Below are positions 29,716 through 37,593 of a stretch of DNA of 64,000 nt, piece by piece (position 1 is the first letter of the stretch; every line of letters begins with the position of its first letter). This stretch comes from Ensifer adhaerens (GTDB lineage: Bacteria > Pseudomonadota > Alphaproteobacteria > Rhizobiales > Rhizobiaceae). The position numbers and the translations under genes are program-made. The DNA lies in the NCBI RefSeq assembly GCF_002940685.1, contig NZ_PNFP01000015.1:163485-227484 (forward strand), written 5' to 3'. The notes under the pieces were generated by a model that was not told where the DNA came from, did not search any database, and saw only the letters and a program-made list of their open reading frames with translations.

Positions 29716-30554
29716 GCGGCGACATCGAGGATCGGCCGCAGCCGCTGATCGAGCATCTGATCGAGCTGCGCAGGCGCCTGATATGGGCCGTCGGCGCGTT
29801 CTTCGTTGCCTTCCTCGTCTGCTTCTATTTTGCCAAGGGTCTGTTCAATCTTCTGGTGCTGCCCTTCAAATGGGCCGTGAGCTGGGCGGGGCTCAGCCAC
29901 CGCAACGTCGAACTGATCTATACGGCGCCGCAGGAGTTCTTCTTTACACAGATCAAGGTGGCGATGTTCGGTGCGCTGGTTATCGCCTTTCCCATGATCG
30001 CGGCACAGATCTACAAGTTCGTTGCGCCGGGGCTCTACAAGAACGAGCGCGCAGCGTTCCTGCCGTTCCTGATCGCGTCACCGCTCCTGTTCCTGCTTGG
30101 CGGCGCGCTTGTCTATTTCTTCTTCACCCCGATGGTAATGTGGTTCTTCCTTGCCATGGAGCAGGGTGGCGGCGAAGGGCAGGTGGCCATCCAGCTCCTG
30201 CCGAAGGTCTCGGAGTATCTGAGCCTCATCATGTCGCTGGTCTTTGCGTTTGGCCTTGTCTTCCAGCTTCCGGTAATCACCACGCTTCTTGCCCGCGTCG
30301 GGTTCGTGAGCTCGCAGGGGCTCGCCGAGAAGCGGAAATACGCGATCGTGATCGCCTTCGTTGTCGCGGCCGTGCTTACGCCGCCCGATCCGATTTCCCA
30401 GATCGGCCTTGCGCTGCCAGCCATCCTTCTCTACGAAATTTCGATCTATACGGCGCGACTCGTCGAAAGGCAGCGGGCAGCGGACGCGCTCAAAAGCGAG
30501 GCTGCCGAGTCGCAGGAAGGATCTTCCGGAGAGGTCGGCCCCGCCAAGGGCTGA
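29712..30554 (+). CDS. tatC: Sec-independent translocase subunit TatC
   Basis: A 280-residue polytopic protein that recognises the twin-arginine signal. The N-terminal motif PLIEHLIELRRRLIWAV and the six membrane helices are present, with the periplasmic GLYKNERAAFLPF segment. The soluble C-terminal tail (about 250-280) is rich in Ala, Glu and Ser. It overlaps tatB by 4 bp, so the two are coupled. Confidence 0.96.
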   Translation: MSGDIEDRPQPLIEHLIELRRRLIWAVGAFFVAFLVCFYFAKGLFNLLVLPFKWAVSWAGLSHRNVELIYTAPQEFFFTQIKVAMFGALVIAFPMIAAQIYKFVAPGLYKNERAAFLPFLIASPLLFLLGGALVYFFFTPMVMWFFLAMEQGGGEGQVAIQLLPKVSEYLSLIMSLVFAFGLVFQLPVITTLLARVGFVSSQGLAEKRKYAIVIAFVVAAVLTPPDPISQIGLALPAILLYEISIYTARLVERQRAADALKSEAAESQEGSSGEVGPAKG

Positions 30555-30600
30555 GCATTCGAGATTTCGCGCCGTGATCTGACCAACGCGTGGAACGACA

Positions 30601-31884
30601 ATGCTTGATATCAAATGGATCCGTGAGAATGCCGAGATGCTGGACGCTGCCCTGGCGAAGCGGGGCGCGGAGCCTTTGTCGGCATCTCTCATCGCCCTCG
30701 ACGAACGCCGTCGCGCGAACCTTCAGGCGCTGCAGGACATGCAGTCGCGCCGCAATGCGGCGTCGAAGGATATCGGCGCTGCCATGGCGCAGAAGAACGC
30801 CGAGCTCGCCGATAAGCTGAAGGCCGAGGTGGCCGATCTCAAGAACGCCATGCCGGCGCTCGAAGAGGACAGCCGCAAGATCGAGGCGGAGCTCAACGAT
30901 GCGCTCTCGCGCATTCCGAACATCCCGCTGGACGATGTTCCGGTTGGCGCCGACGAGACCGGCAATGTCGTCAAGGCCGTCGTCGGCAAGAAGCCGAGCT
31001 GGAACCACCAGCCGCGCGAGCACTTCGAGATCGGCGAAGCGCTTGGCCTGATGGATTTCGAGGGAGCGGCCCGCATTTCCGGGTCGCGCTTCACGATCCT
31101 CAAGGGACAATTGGCCAGGCTCGAGCGCGCGCTCGGCCAGTTCATGCTCGACCTGCACACCCAGGAACATGGCTACACCGAGGTGCAGCCCCCGCTTCTG
31201 GTGCGCGACGATGCGATGTACGGCACCGGCCAGCTGCCGAAGTTTGCCGAGGATCTCTTCCGCACAACGGATGGCCGCTGGCTGATCCCGACCGCTGAGG
31301 TGCCGCTCACCAACATCGTCCGGGAGCAGATCCTGGAAGGCGAAAAGCTGCCGCTGCGCTTTACCGCCTTGACGCCGTCCTTCCGCTCGGAAGCTGGTTC
31401 CGCCGGCCGCGACACCCGCGGCATGCTGCGCCAGCACCAGTTCAACAAGGTGGAACTGGTCTCGATCACCGATGCCGAAACGTCCGTTGCCGAGCATGAG
31501 CGCATGACCGCCTGCGCCGAGGAGGTGCTGAAGCGCCTCGGCCTGCATTACCGCGTGATGACGCTTTGCACCGGCGACATGGGCTTTGGCGCCCGCAAGA
31601 CCTACGACCTCGAGGTCTGGCTGCCGGGACAGGATACGTTCCGCGAGATTTCGTCCTGCTCGGTCTGCGGCGATTTCCAGGCGCGCCGCATGAACGCCCG
31701 CTACCGCACCAAGGAAGACAAGGGAACCCGCTTCCTTCACACGCTGAACGGTTCGGGCGTTGCCGTCGGCCGCGCGCTCATCGCCGTTATCGAGAACTAT
31801 CTGAATGATGATGGTTCGATATCGGTGCCGGAAGTGCTGGTCCCCTACATGGGCGGCCAGACGCGCATCGAAAAGGCTGCCTGA
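30601..31884 (+). CDS. serS: Seryl-tRNA synthetase
   Basis: Class II synthetase charging tRNA-Ser (and tRNA-Sec where present), 427 residues. It has the N-terminal coiled-coil arm (about 30-105, [20 protein letters not shown]) and class II motifs 2 ([20 protein letters not shown]) and 3 ([19 protein letters not shown]). It lies 46 bp downstream of tatC and 25 bp upstream of surE, in the conserved tat-serS-surE-pcm order. Confidence 0.97.
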   Translation: MLDIKWIRENAEMLDAALAKRGAEPLSASLIALDERRRANLQALQDMQSRRNAASKDIGAAMAQKNAELADKLKAEVADLKNAMPALEEDSRKIEAELNDALSRIPNIPLDDVPVGADETGNVVKAVVGKKPSWNHQPREHFEIGEALGLMDFEGAARISGSRFTILKGQLARLERALGQFMLDLHTQEHGYTEVQPPLLVRDDAMYGTGQLPKFAEDLFRTTDGRWLIPTAEVPLTNIVREQILEGEKLPLRFTALTPSFRSEAGSAGRDTRGMLRQHQFNKVELVSITDAETSVAEHERMTACAEEVLKRLGLHYRVMTLCTGDMGFGARKTYDLEVWLPGQDTFREISSCSVCGDFQARRMNARYRTKEDKGTRFLHTLNGSGVAVGRALIAVIENYLNDDGSISVPEVLVPYMGGQTRIEKAA

Positions 31885-31909
31885 CCAACGTCGAAGGGAG
31901 TACGGCACC

Positions 31910-32680
31910 ATGCGGATCCTGCTGACAAACGATGACGGCATTCACGCGGAAGGCCTGGCGGTGCTCGAACGGGTCGCCCGGACGATCTCGGACGATGTCT
32001 GGGTCGTCGCACCGGAAGCGGACCAGAGCGGCCTTGCCCATTCGCTGACGCTGTCGGAGCCGCTGCGGCTCCGACAGATCGCGGAAAAGCGCTTTGCGCT
32101 TCGCGGCACACCGACCGATTGCGTCATCATGGCGGTTCGCAAGGTGCTCGACCGCAAGCCCGATCTCGTGCTCTCCGGCGTCAACATCGGCGCCAACATG
32201 GCCGACGACGTGACCTATTCCGGTACCGTCGCCGGCGCCATCGAAGGTACGCTGCAGGGCATCCGCTCGATTGCACTGAGCCAGGCCTACCATCACGCGC
32301 CGGGAAAGACCGTTCCGTGGGATGTCGTCGAAACACACGCGCCGGCCTTGATCCGCAAGCTGGTGAAGGTGGATCTGCCTGACGGTACGCTGCTCAACGT
32401 CAATTTCCCGAACTGCGCGGCGGACGCCGTTGCCGGTACCGAGGTTACGTCGCAAGGCAAGCTCGACTTCGGCCTGTCGATCGACGAGCGAACCGATGGT
32501 CGTGGCTTTCCTTACTTCTGGCTGCGTTTCGGCGAACGTTTTGGCGATTTCCGCGCTGGCACCGACATTCATGCGCTGCGCGAAAACATGATCTCGGTCA
32601 CGCCGCTCAAGCTCGACCTCACCGATTACAGTGTCCAGGATCGGCTGGCGCGGGCGCTCAGCGACGGAGCCGTTGATTGA
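31910..32680 (+). CDS. surE: 5'/3'-nucleotidase SurE
   Basis: A 256-residue metal-dependent nucleotidase that dephosphorylates nucleoside monophosphates, linked to stationary-phase survival. The N-terminal signature [16 protein letters not shown] carries the metal-binding Asp pair, and [20 protein letters not shown] is the second conserved block. ATG 31910 is chosen for that signature. pcm overlaps its last codons, as in many proteobacteria. Confidence 0.96.
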   Translation: MRILLTNDDGIHAEGLAVLERVARTISDDVWVVAPEADQSGLAHSLTLSEPLRLRQIAEKRFALRGTPTDCVIMAVRKVLDRKPDLVLSGVNIGANMADDVTYSGTVAGAIEGTLQGIRSIALSQAYHHAPGKTVPWDVVETHAPALIRKLVKVDLPDGTLLNVNFPNCAADAVAGTEVTSQGKLDFGLSIDERTDGRGFPYFWLRFGERFGDFRAGTDIHALRENMISVTPLKLDLTDYSVQDRLARALSDGAVD

Positions 32681-33330
32681 GCGCGCGGGTGACGGAACAG
32701 GAAGGCTTTGCCAAGATGGTGCTGCGGCTGCGGGCCGAAGGCATCGTGAACCATGACCTGCTGAAGGCGGTCGAGCAGACGCAACGCAGCCATTTTACGC
32801 CACCGCAGTATCAGGCCGATGCCTATTCGCAGCGCACGATCCCGCTCGATTGCGGCTCCTTCATGGAGGGATACGACTTTGCGGTGCGCCTGCTGCACAG
32901 CCTCAATCTGAAATCCGGTCAGCGTATTCTCGAAGTCGGCACCGGCAGCGGCTTCACCGCCGCGGTCATGGGGCGCGTTGCCGAGCGCGTGCTGACGATC
33001 GACCGTTACCAGACGCTTGTCGGCACCGCGCAGAAGAACCTTGAAAAGTCAGGCGTTCGCAATGTCGTCGTCCGGCATGCCGACGGCAGCGCCGGCGCGC
33101 CGGGTGAGGGCACGTTCGATCGTATCCTCATCACTGCCGCCTTCAACAGCCTGCCGCGCATGTTCTCCGACCACCTCGTTTCCGGTGGCACGTTGCTGGT
33201 TCCGATCATGATGAGCGAGACCCATTGCCGGGTCGTTCGCGTCAGCCGCACGGGCAGCCGCTTCGACCGCGAAGATCTGTTCGACGCGCCTTACCTTCCG
33301 ATCGTGCCGCAGCTGGCGTCGTTTCTCTGA
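32677..33330 (+). CDS. pcm: Protein-L-isoaspartate O-methyltransferase
   Basis: A 217-residue SAM-dependent enzyme that methylates isoaspartyl residues to start repair of aged proteins. It has the family N-terminus ([20 protein letters not shown]), the SAM motif [17 protein letters not shown] and the downstream RILITAAF block. The start is probably TTG 32677, overlapping the surE stop by 4 bp, with GGAG 7 bp upstream; GTG 32689 (MTEQEGF) is the alternative. A second family member lies at 6.1 kb. Confidence 0.93.
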   Translation: MSARVTEQEGFAKMVLRLRAEGIVNHDLLKAVEQTQRSHFTPPQYQADAYSQRTIPLDCGSFMEGYDFAVRLLHSLNLKSGQRILEVGTGSGFTAAVMGRVAERVLTIDRYQTLVGTAQKNLEKSGVRNVVVRHADGSAGAPGEGTFDRILITAAFNSLPRMFSDHLVSGGTLLVPIMMSETHCRVVRVSRTGSRFDREDLFDAPYLPIVPQLASFL

Positions 33331-33522
33331 TCATTGCCCCCTTGGAGCGGGAGAGGCGCGCCGGCCGCGCTGATTTCGGATTATTAACGAAGCCTTAACC
33401 TGCTCCAGCCTCGCGCAAGCTTCGCGCCATACGCCTCCCTTTGCACGGACAGGGTTCCGCCTGCGAGTCGTCGCTGCCTGCGACGTCGGCGGACACCGGG
33501 TCGCGAGGTACGGAGACGGCAC

Positions 33523-34167
33523 ATGCAGATCGCGAACAGGTTGACGGCGGCGGCATCGGGCGACGGGCTGAACAATCTTGCAGGGCGCAATGGCGGCCAG
33601 ACGAATTCCGCGGTTAGGGATGAGCAGGCAGCACAGGCGCTCGCCACGACCTTCTTCGACCCGACGCCGCGCATCTCGCTTTCTGCTGACGCCCTGCTTT
33701 ACCTAAGCCAGACGAAGAAGGCATCGGACGGTCAGCCGGCGCTCACGCGCGACGAGTGGAACAATCGCTTGTCGCCGCAGCTGGCCTCGCGCGAATACCA
33801 GGCCTTCGGCAAGTTTCTCGATTCCGGCGATCACCAGGCCTACTACAAGAACTTTATCGACTATTACGACGGCCTTCGGCCGGAGGACCAGAACAGTCTG
33901 CGCTATTTCGGGACACGCGAGGCGGCTGTCGCCGGCCTGCGGTCGCTCGAATACGAAGAAGCAAGCGGTGCGGACGGAGACGCCGCGTTCCAGACGCTGG
34001 TCAGCGTGCTGCTCGAAGAGGACAAGACGGCGCAGTCCGAAACCCTGGCCAATCCGGCAGGGCGACAGATCTTTGCCTGGGACCTGACAAGCATCAGCTA
34101 TGAAGAGAACCAGACGGAACGGAGTTCCGTGTCTGAGATCGAACGTCTCTATTCCGAACTGATCTAG
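33523..34167 (+). CDS. Conserved rhizobial protein of unknown function
   Basis: A 214-residue, probably soluble protein that I do not recognise as a named family. It has no signal peptide or membrane helix. The first 60 residues are low-complexity, then a mostly helical acidic part follows (LTRDEWNNRLSPQLASREYQ, FIDYYDGLRPEDQNSLRYFG, FQTLVSVLLEEDKTAQ). Codon use resembles its neighbours. It lies between pcm and the LysM/LytM factor on the same strand, with gaps of about 190 bp on each side, so it may have its own promoter. Confidence 0.75.
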   Translation: MQIANRLTAAASGDGLNNLAGRNGGQTNSAVRDEQAAQALATTFFDPTPRISLSADALLYLSQTKKASDGQPALTRDEWNNRLSPQLASREYQAFGKFLDSGDHQAYYKNFIDYYDGLRPEDQNSLRYFGTREAAVAGLRSLEYEEASGADGDAAFQTLVSVLLEEDKTAQSETLANPAGRQIFAWDLTSISYEENQTERSSVSEIERLYSELI

Positions 34168-34355
34168 GATGGGGCTCTTTGAGGCCGTGCAGCCCCCTGC
34201 GGCTGTCCCGCTGGCATGCCCTTGTAAGGCGATGGTCGGCCTATGGTTAGCATTTGGTCAAATTAGTCCTTTGGTGGGGTCAACCTTAACCACGCGGTAA
34301 CTCTAATACGCTTTAATCAACCCACATCGAGTTGCGTTCGGAGTGGGTAAGCGTC

Positions 34356-35909
34356 ATGCGTAAGTTTGTATCTCCCGGGGTTGGAAAGTCGACGATCCGC
34401 CTTTGCGTGGCGGTCCTGCTGGCAGGCGTCGCAACAGGCTGCAGTTCGGATGCCAGCCGGTTTGACGGCCTGTTCTCCCGATCCGACAACATCACCACCA
34501 ATTCCATCCCCCGAGACGCAACGCCGGTTCCTCGCGGCGATGTGTCTGTCGGCCAGATGGCGGCAGCGCCGGTCGATAGCCGCGGTTCGGCTCTCGGTCA
34601 GCCCTATCCGGCAGCGGCCGGGCAGGGTGCCTACGATCCGGTAAACACGGCATCCACGCCCGTATCCAATGCCCGCGTCGCCTCGACCCCGATCTCCGTT
34701 CAGCGCAACACTCTGGCTGATCCAAGCGCTGGTGGACACCAGCGCGCCGAAGCCCAGCCGTTCCCGGCAGCACGCCAGCAGACGGCGCTCGCCACGCAGC
34801 AGACGCTTCCGGCAACGGTCAAGGAGACAGCAAGCAAGAGCGGCTGGACGACGCAGAACGCCCCAACGATCATGGTTCGCCCGGGTGACAGCGTTGCCGT
34901 CCTCTCGAAGCGCTTCGGTGTGCCGGAAAAGGAAATCCTCAAGGCCAACGGCCTGCAGTCCGCGGCGCAGGTCGAGACCGGCCAGCGCCTCGTCATCCCG
35001 ACCTTCGGCGTCGCAGGCAGTGCTGCCAAGGCGGCCGCCACCAACTCGATCGCCGATCTCGACGGCAGCAACCGCCAGCCTTCGCCGCTGCCGGTCAACC
35101 AGCGTGACGTTGCGATCCTGCCGGGCTCGTCCCAGTCCCGCGAGAAAGGCGAAGGCAAGTCTGACGTCGTTGCGGGCAAGCCGGCAACGAACGGCGAGGG
35201 CGCCGGCGGCGGATCCTACACCGTCAAGCCGGGCGACTCGCTGAACCGCATCGCCAAGGCGACGGGCGTGTCCGTTTCCGCCCTCAAGCAGGCAAACGGC
35301 CTGACCGCAGAATCGATCCGCGTCGGCCAGACCCTGCAGTTGCCGGGCGCAGGCGGTGCTGCACTGGATCAGGTCAAGACGGCCTCCGTTCCGAAAAAGG
35401 CCGAGCAGCCGCAAGTTGCTTCGCTCGACAAGAACAAGCCGGCGGAATACCAGGCGCCGGTTGCCAAGCAGAGCGTCACGGAAGTCGCGAGCAAGACGAC
35501 GGAGATCGACGAAGATTCTCCGAAGTCGACGGGCATCAGCAAGTACCGCTGGCCGGTGCGCGGCGCCGTCGTCGCCGGCTACGGCGCCAATGTCGACGGC
35601 AACCGCAACGACGGTATCAACATCTCGGTGCCCGAGGGCACGCCGATCAAGGCGGCCGAAAACGGCGTCGTCATCTATTCGGGCAGCAGCCTGAAGGAAC
35701 TCGGCAATGCGGTTCTGGTGCGCCACGACGACGGTACGGTCACGGTGTACGGCAACGCTTCCGAACTCAAGGTTCAGCGCGGCCAGAAGGTTCAGCGCGG
35801 TCAGACGCTCGCAGCCTCGGGCATGACCGGTCGGGCAAGCCAGCCGCAGGTTCACTTCGAGGTGCGCAAGAACGCCACGGCGGTAAACCCGGCGACCTTC
35901 CTCGAATAG
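34356..35909 (+). CDS. LysM/LytM-domain cell-division factor (DipM/NlpD-like)
   Basis: A 517-residue envelope protein with an N-terminal hydrophobic signal ending LLAGVATGCSS (possible lipid-anchored Cys29, imperfect lipobox), a disordered linker, two LysM peptidoglycan-binding domains (about 170-216, MVRPGDSVAVLSKRFGVP; about 286-331, YTVKPGDSLNRIAKATGVS) and a C-terminal M23/LytM domain (about 397-515). The zinc ligands are mostly lost: the usual HxGxD region reads RNDGINI, the HxH region reads PQVHFEV, and the YxH region reads VYGNASE. A LytM domain without metal ligands points to an amidase activator like NlpD or DipM rather than a peptidase. ATG 34356 fits the signal. Confidence 0.88.
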   Translation: MRKFVSPGVGKSTIRLCVAVLLAGVATGCSSDASRFDGLFSRSDNITTNSIPRDATPVPRGDVSVGQMAAAPVDSRGSALGQPYPAAAGQGAYDPVNTASTPVSNARVASTPISVQRNTLADPSAGGHQRAEAQPFPAARQQTALATQQTLPATVKETASKSGWTTQNAPTIMVRPGDSVAVLSKRFGVPEKEILKANGLQSAAQVETGQRLVIPTFGVAGSAAKAAATNSIADLDGSNRQPSPLPVNQRDVAILPGSSQSREKGEGKSDVVAGKPATNGEGAGGGSYTVKPGDSLNRIAKATGVSVSALKQANGLTAESIRVGQTLQLPGAGGAALDQVKTASVPKKAEQPQVASLDKNKPAEYQAPVAKQSVTEVASKTTEIDEDSPKSTGISKYRWPVRGAVVAGYGANVDGNRNDGINISVPEGTPIKAAENGVVIYSGSSLKELGNAVLVRHDDGTVTVYGNASELKVQRGQKVQRGQTLAASGMTGRASQPQVHFEVRKNATAVNPATFLE

Positions 35910-35961
35910 GGCCGCCGCAGCCGCGACAGGCGCGCGGAGCGATCCAGATCCGATGTTTTAC

Positions 35962-36003
35962 GGCACCGCTTGTCCTTTTGGGCAGGCGGTGCTCTCATTT
36001 TCC
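35962..36003 (+). terminator. Intrinsic terminator of the LysM/LytM gene
   Basis: GCACCGCTTGTCC, loop TTTT, GGGCAGGCGGTGC, with two G-U pairs on the plus-strand RNA, then CTCTCATTTTC. The wobble pairs support use on the plus strand. Confidence 0.8.
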
Positions 36004-36015
36004 CGATGTCTGCGT

Positions 36016-36035
36016 CGCTTCGCGTTCGCGAAGCG
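36016..36035. repeat. Perfect short palindrome between convergent genes
   Basis: CGCTTCGCG-TT-CGCGAAGCG, 9-bp arms, lying 5 bp from the stop of the minus-strand DUF815 gene. No T tract follows on either strand. It may still act as a 3'-end stabiliser or terminator for the minus-strand gene. Confidence 0.45.
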
Positions 36036-36039
36036 CCGG

Positions 36040-36909
36040 TTAGCCTTCGAGCCGGTGGCGCAGGCGGCCGGCGAGATCCTGGATGAACTGCCAGGCGACG
36101 CGGCCGGACCTTGCGCCACGGGTCGTTGCCCATTCGAGCGCCTCGGCGTGCAGGGTCTCGCTGTTGACCTTGAAGCCATAGTGCCGCGCGTAGCCGTCGA
36201 TCATCGCCAGATAGTCATCCTGGCTGCATTTGTGGAAGCCGAGCCACAGGCCGAAGCGATCGGACAGCGAAACCTTCTCCTCGACCGCCTCCGAAGGGTT
36301 GATCGCGGTCGACTGCTCGTTCTCCATCATGTGCCGCGGCAACAGGTGGCGCCGGTTCGAGGTGGCGTAGAGAAGCACGTTGGACGGCCGCCCCTCGACG
36401 CCACCGTCAAGCACGGCTTTCAGCGACTTGTAGGACGTGTCGTCATGATCGAAGGACAGGTCGTCGCAAAAGACGATCACGGGAACCGGCGCGGTCTTCA
36501 GAATGTCCATCAGCGCCGGCAGCGTGGCGATGTCTTCGCGATGGACCTCGACCAGCTTGACGGCAATCCCGGTCTCGCGGGCAACCTGTGCATGGACCGA
36601 TTTCACCAGCGAGGATTTGCCCATGCCACGGGCGCCCCAGAGAAGCACGTTGTTGGCCGTGAAGCCCTCGGCGAAGCGGAGCGTGTTGTCGAGCAGGATG
36701 TCGCGGACGTGGTCGACCCCGGTGATGAGCGACAGTTCGATACGGTTCGGCTTGGCGACCGGCTGCAGATGGTGCGTTGCCGGCGCCCAGACGAAGCACT
36801 CGGCAGCGGTCCAGTCGTTGGTTGCCGCGCCGGGCCCTGCCATGCGCTCGATCGCCGCGGAAAGCTTCTGCATTTCCCTGATGAGAACGTCGATCTTTGC
36901 TTCCGGCAT
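36040..36909 (-). CDS. DUF815-family AAA ATPase
   Basis: A 289-residue P-loop ATPase of the DUF815 family, widely conserved in proteobacteria but without an assigned function. Walker A is GARGMGKS (92-99) and Walker B-like VIVFCDDLSFD is at about 144-154; LLYATSNRRHLLPR resembles a sensor-1 region. No membrane segment is visible. It is a single minus-strand gene between the LysM/LytM factor and yajC. Confidence 0.85.
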   Translation of the reverse strand: MPEAKIDVLIREMQKLSAAIERMAGPGAATNDWTAAECFVWAPATHHLQPVAKPNRIELSLITGVDHVRDILLDNTLRFAEGFTANNVLLWGARGMGKSSLVKSVHAQVARETGIAVKLVEVHREDIATLPALMDILKTAPVPVIVFCDDLSFDHDDTSYKSLKAVLDGGVEGRPSNVLLYATSNRRHLLPRHMMENEQSTAINPSEAVEEKVSLSDRFGLWLGFHKCSQDDYLAMIDGYARHYGFKVNSETLHAEALEWATTRGARSGRVAWQFIQDLAGRLRHRLEG

Positions 36910-37129
36910 TTGTCTCTCTCCACTCGCTGAATCAGGTGTTTGGCCGTAGCCGTCAAGGTTTTGGGCGGCGCGGCCCAGGTGTTTACGGTAACCGCGTCGC
37001 GGCCATGTCCCACCAGAAACCCGGTAGCACGCAGGTTTACGCTGGAAAAGGTCACCGAGGCCCGCGCGAGGGGTTCTCCTCTTGTGTAAATTGTGTCAGA
37101 GGCACAGGAACGCGTACGGGTGCCCGCGG

Positions 37130-37158
37130 CTTTGCAGAGCGGCCGGGCGTCCCTATAT
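37130..37158 (+). promoter_or_regulatory. Predicted housekeeping promoter of yajC-secDF
   Basis: CTTTGC (37130-37135), a 17-bp spacer and CTATAT (37153-37158) closely fit the rhizobial sigma-70 consensus CTTGAC-N17-CTATAT. It lies 54 bp before the yajC ATG. The rest of the divergent interval 36910-37212 shows no other clear element. Confidence 0.6.
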
Positions 37159-37212
37159 TCCGGCCGATTTGGCGCGGAGGAACCGCCGATATTTGAACTC
37201 AAGGAGTGATCG

Positions 37213-37548
37213 ATGTTCATTACCGAAGCTTTTGCGCAGACTGCCGGCGCCCCCTCCGCTGGCGGCGCGGACATTCTCATGTCCATCCTGCCGTTCCTGC
37301 TGATTTTTGTCGTTATGTATTTCCTGATCATCCGTCCGCAGCGCGCTCAGATGAAGCGCCGCGAGGAGCTCCTGAAGAACATCCGTCGCGGTGATCAGGT
37401 CGTGACCGGCGGCGGCATCGTCGGCAAGGTCACCAAGGTCGTCGACGACAACGAACTCGAAGTCGAAATCGCCGAAGGCGTGAAGATCCGCGTCGTTCGC
37501 AGCGGCGTGTCGGAAGTTCGCGTCAAGGGCGAACCTGTCAAGGAATAA
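37213..37548 (+). CDS. yajC: Preprotein translocase accessory subunit YajC
   Basis: A 111-residue single-span inner-membrane protein associated with SecDF and the Sec holotranslocon. The helix ILPFLLIFVVMYFLIIRPQ with the family RPQR end is at about 27-46, followed by the soluble region GDQVVTGGGIVGKVTKV. AAGGAG (37201-37206) precedes ATG 37213. secDF follows 45 bp later and is likely cotranscribed. Confidence 0.96.
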   Translation: MFITEAFAQTAGAPSAGGADILMSILPFLLIFVVMYFLIIRPQRAQMKRREELLKNIRRGDQVVTGGGIVGKVTKVVDDNELEVEIAEGVKIRVVRSGVSEVRVKGEPVKE

Positions 37549-37593
37549 GGCAGGAACAGCCACCACCAGCAGAGCAACTGGAGCGTTTGAGGC

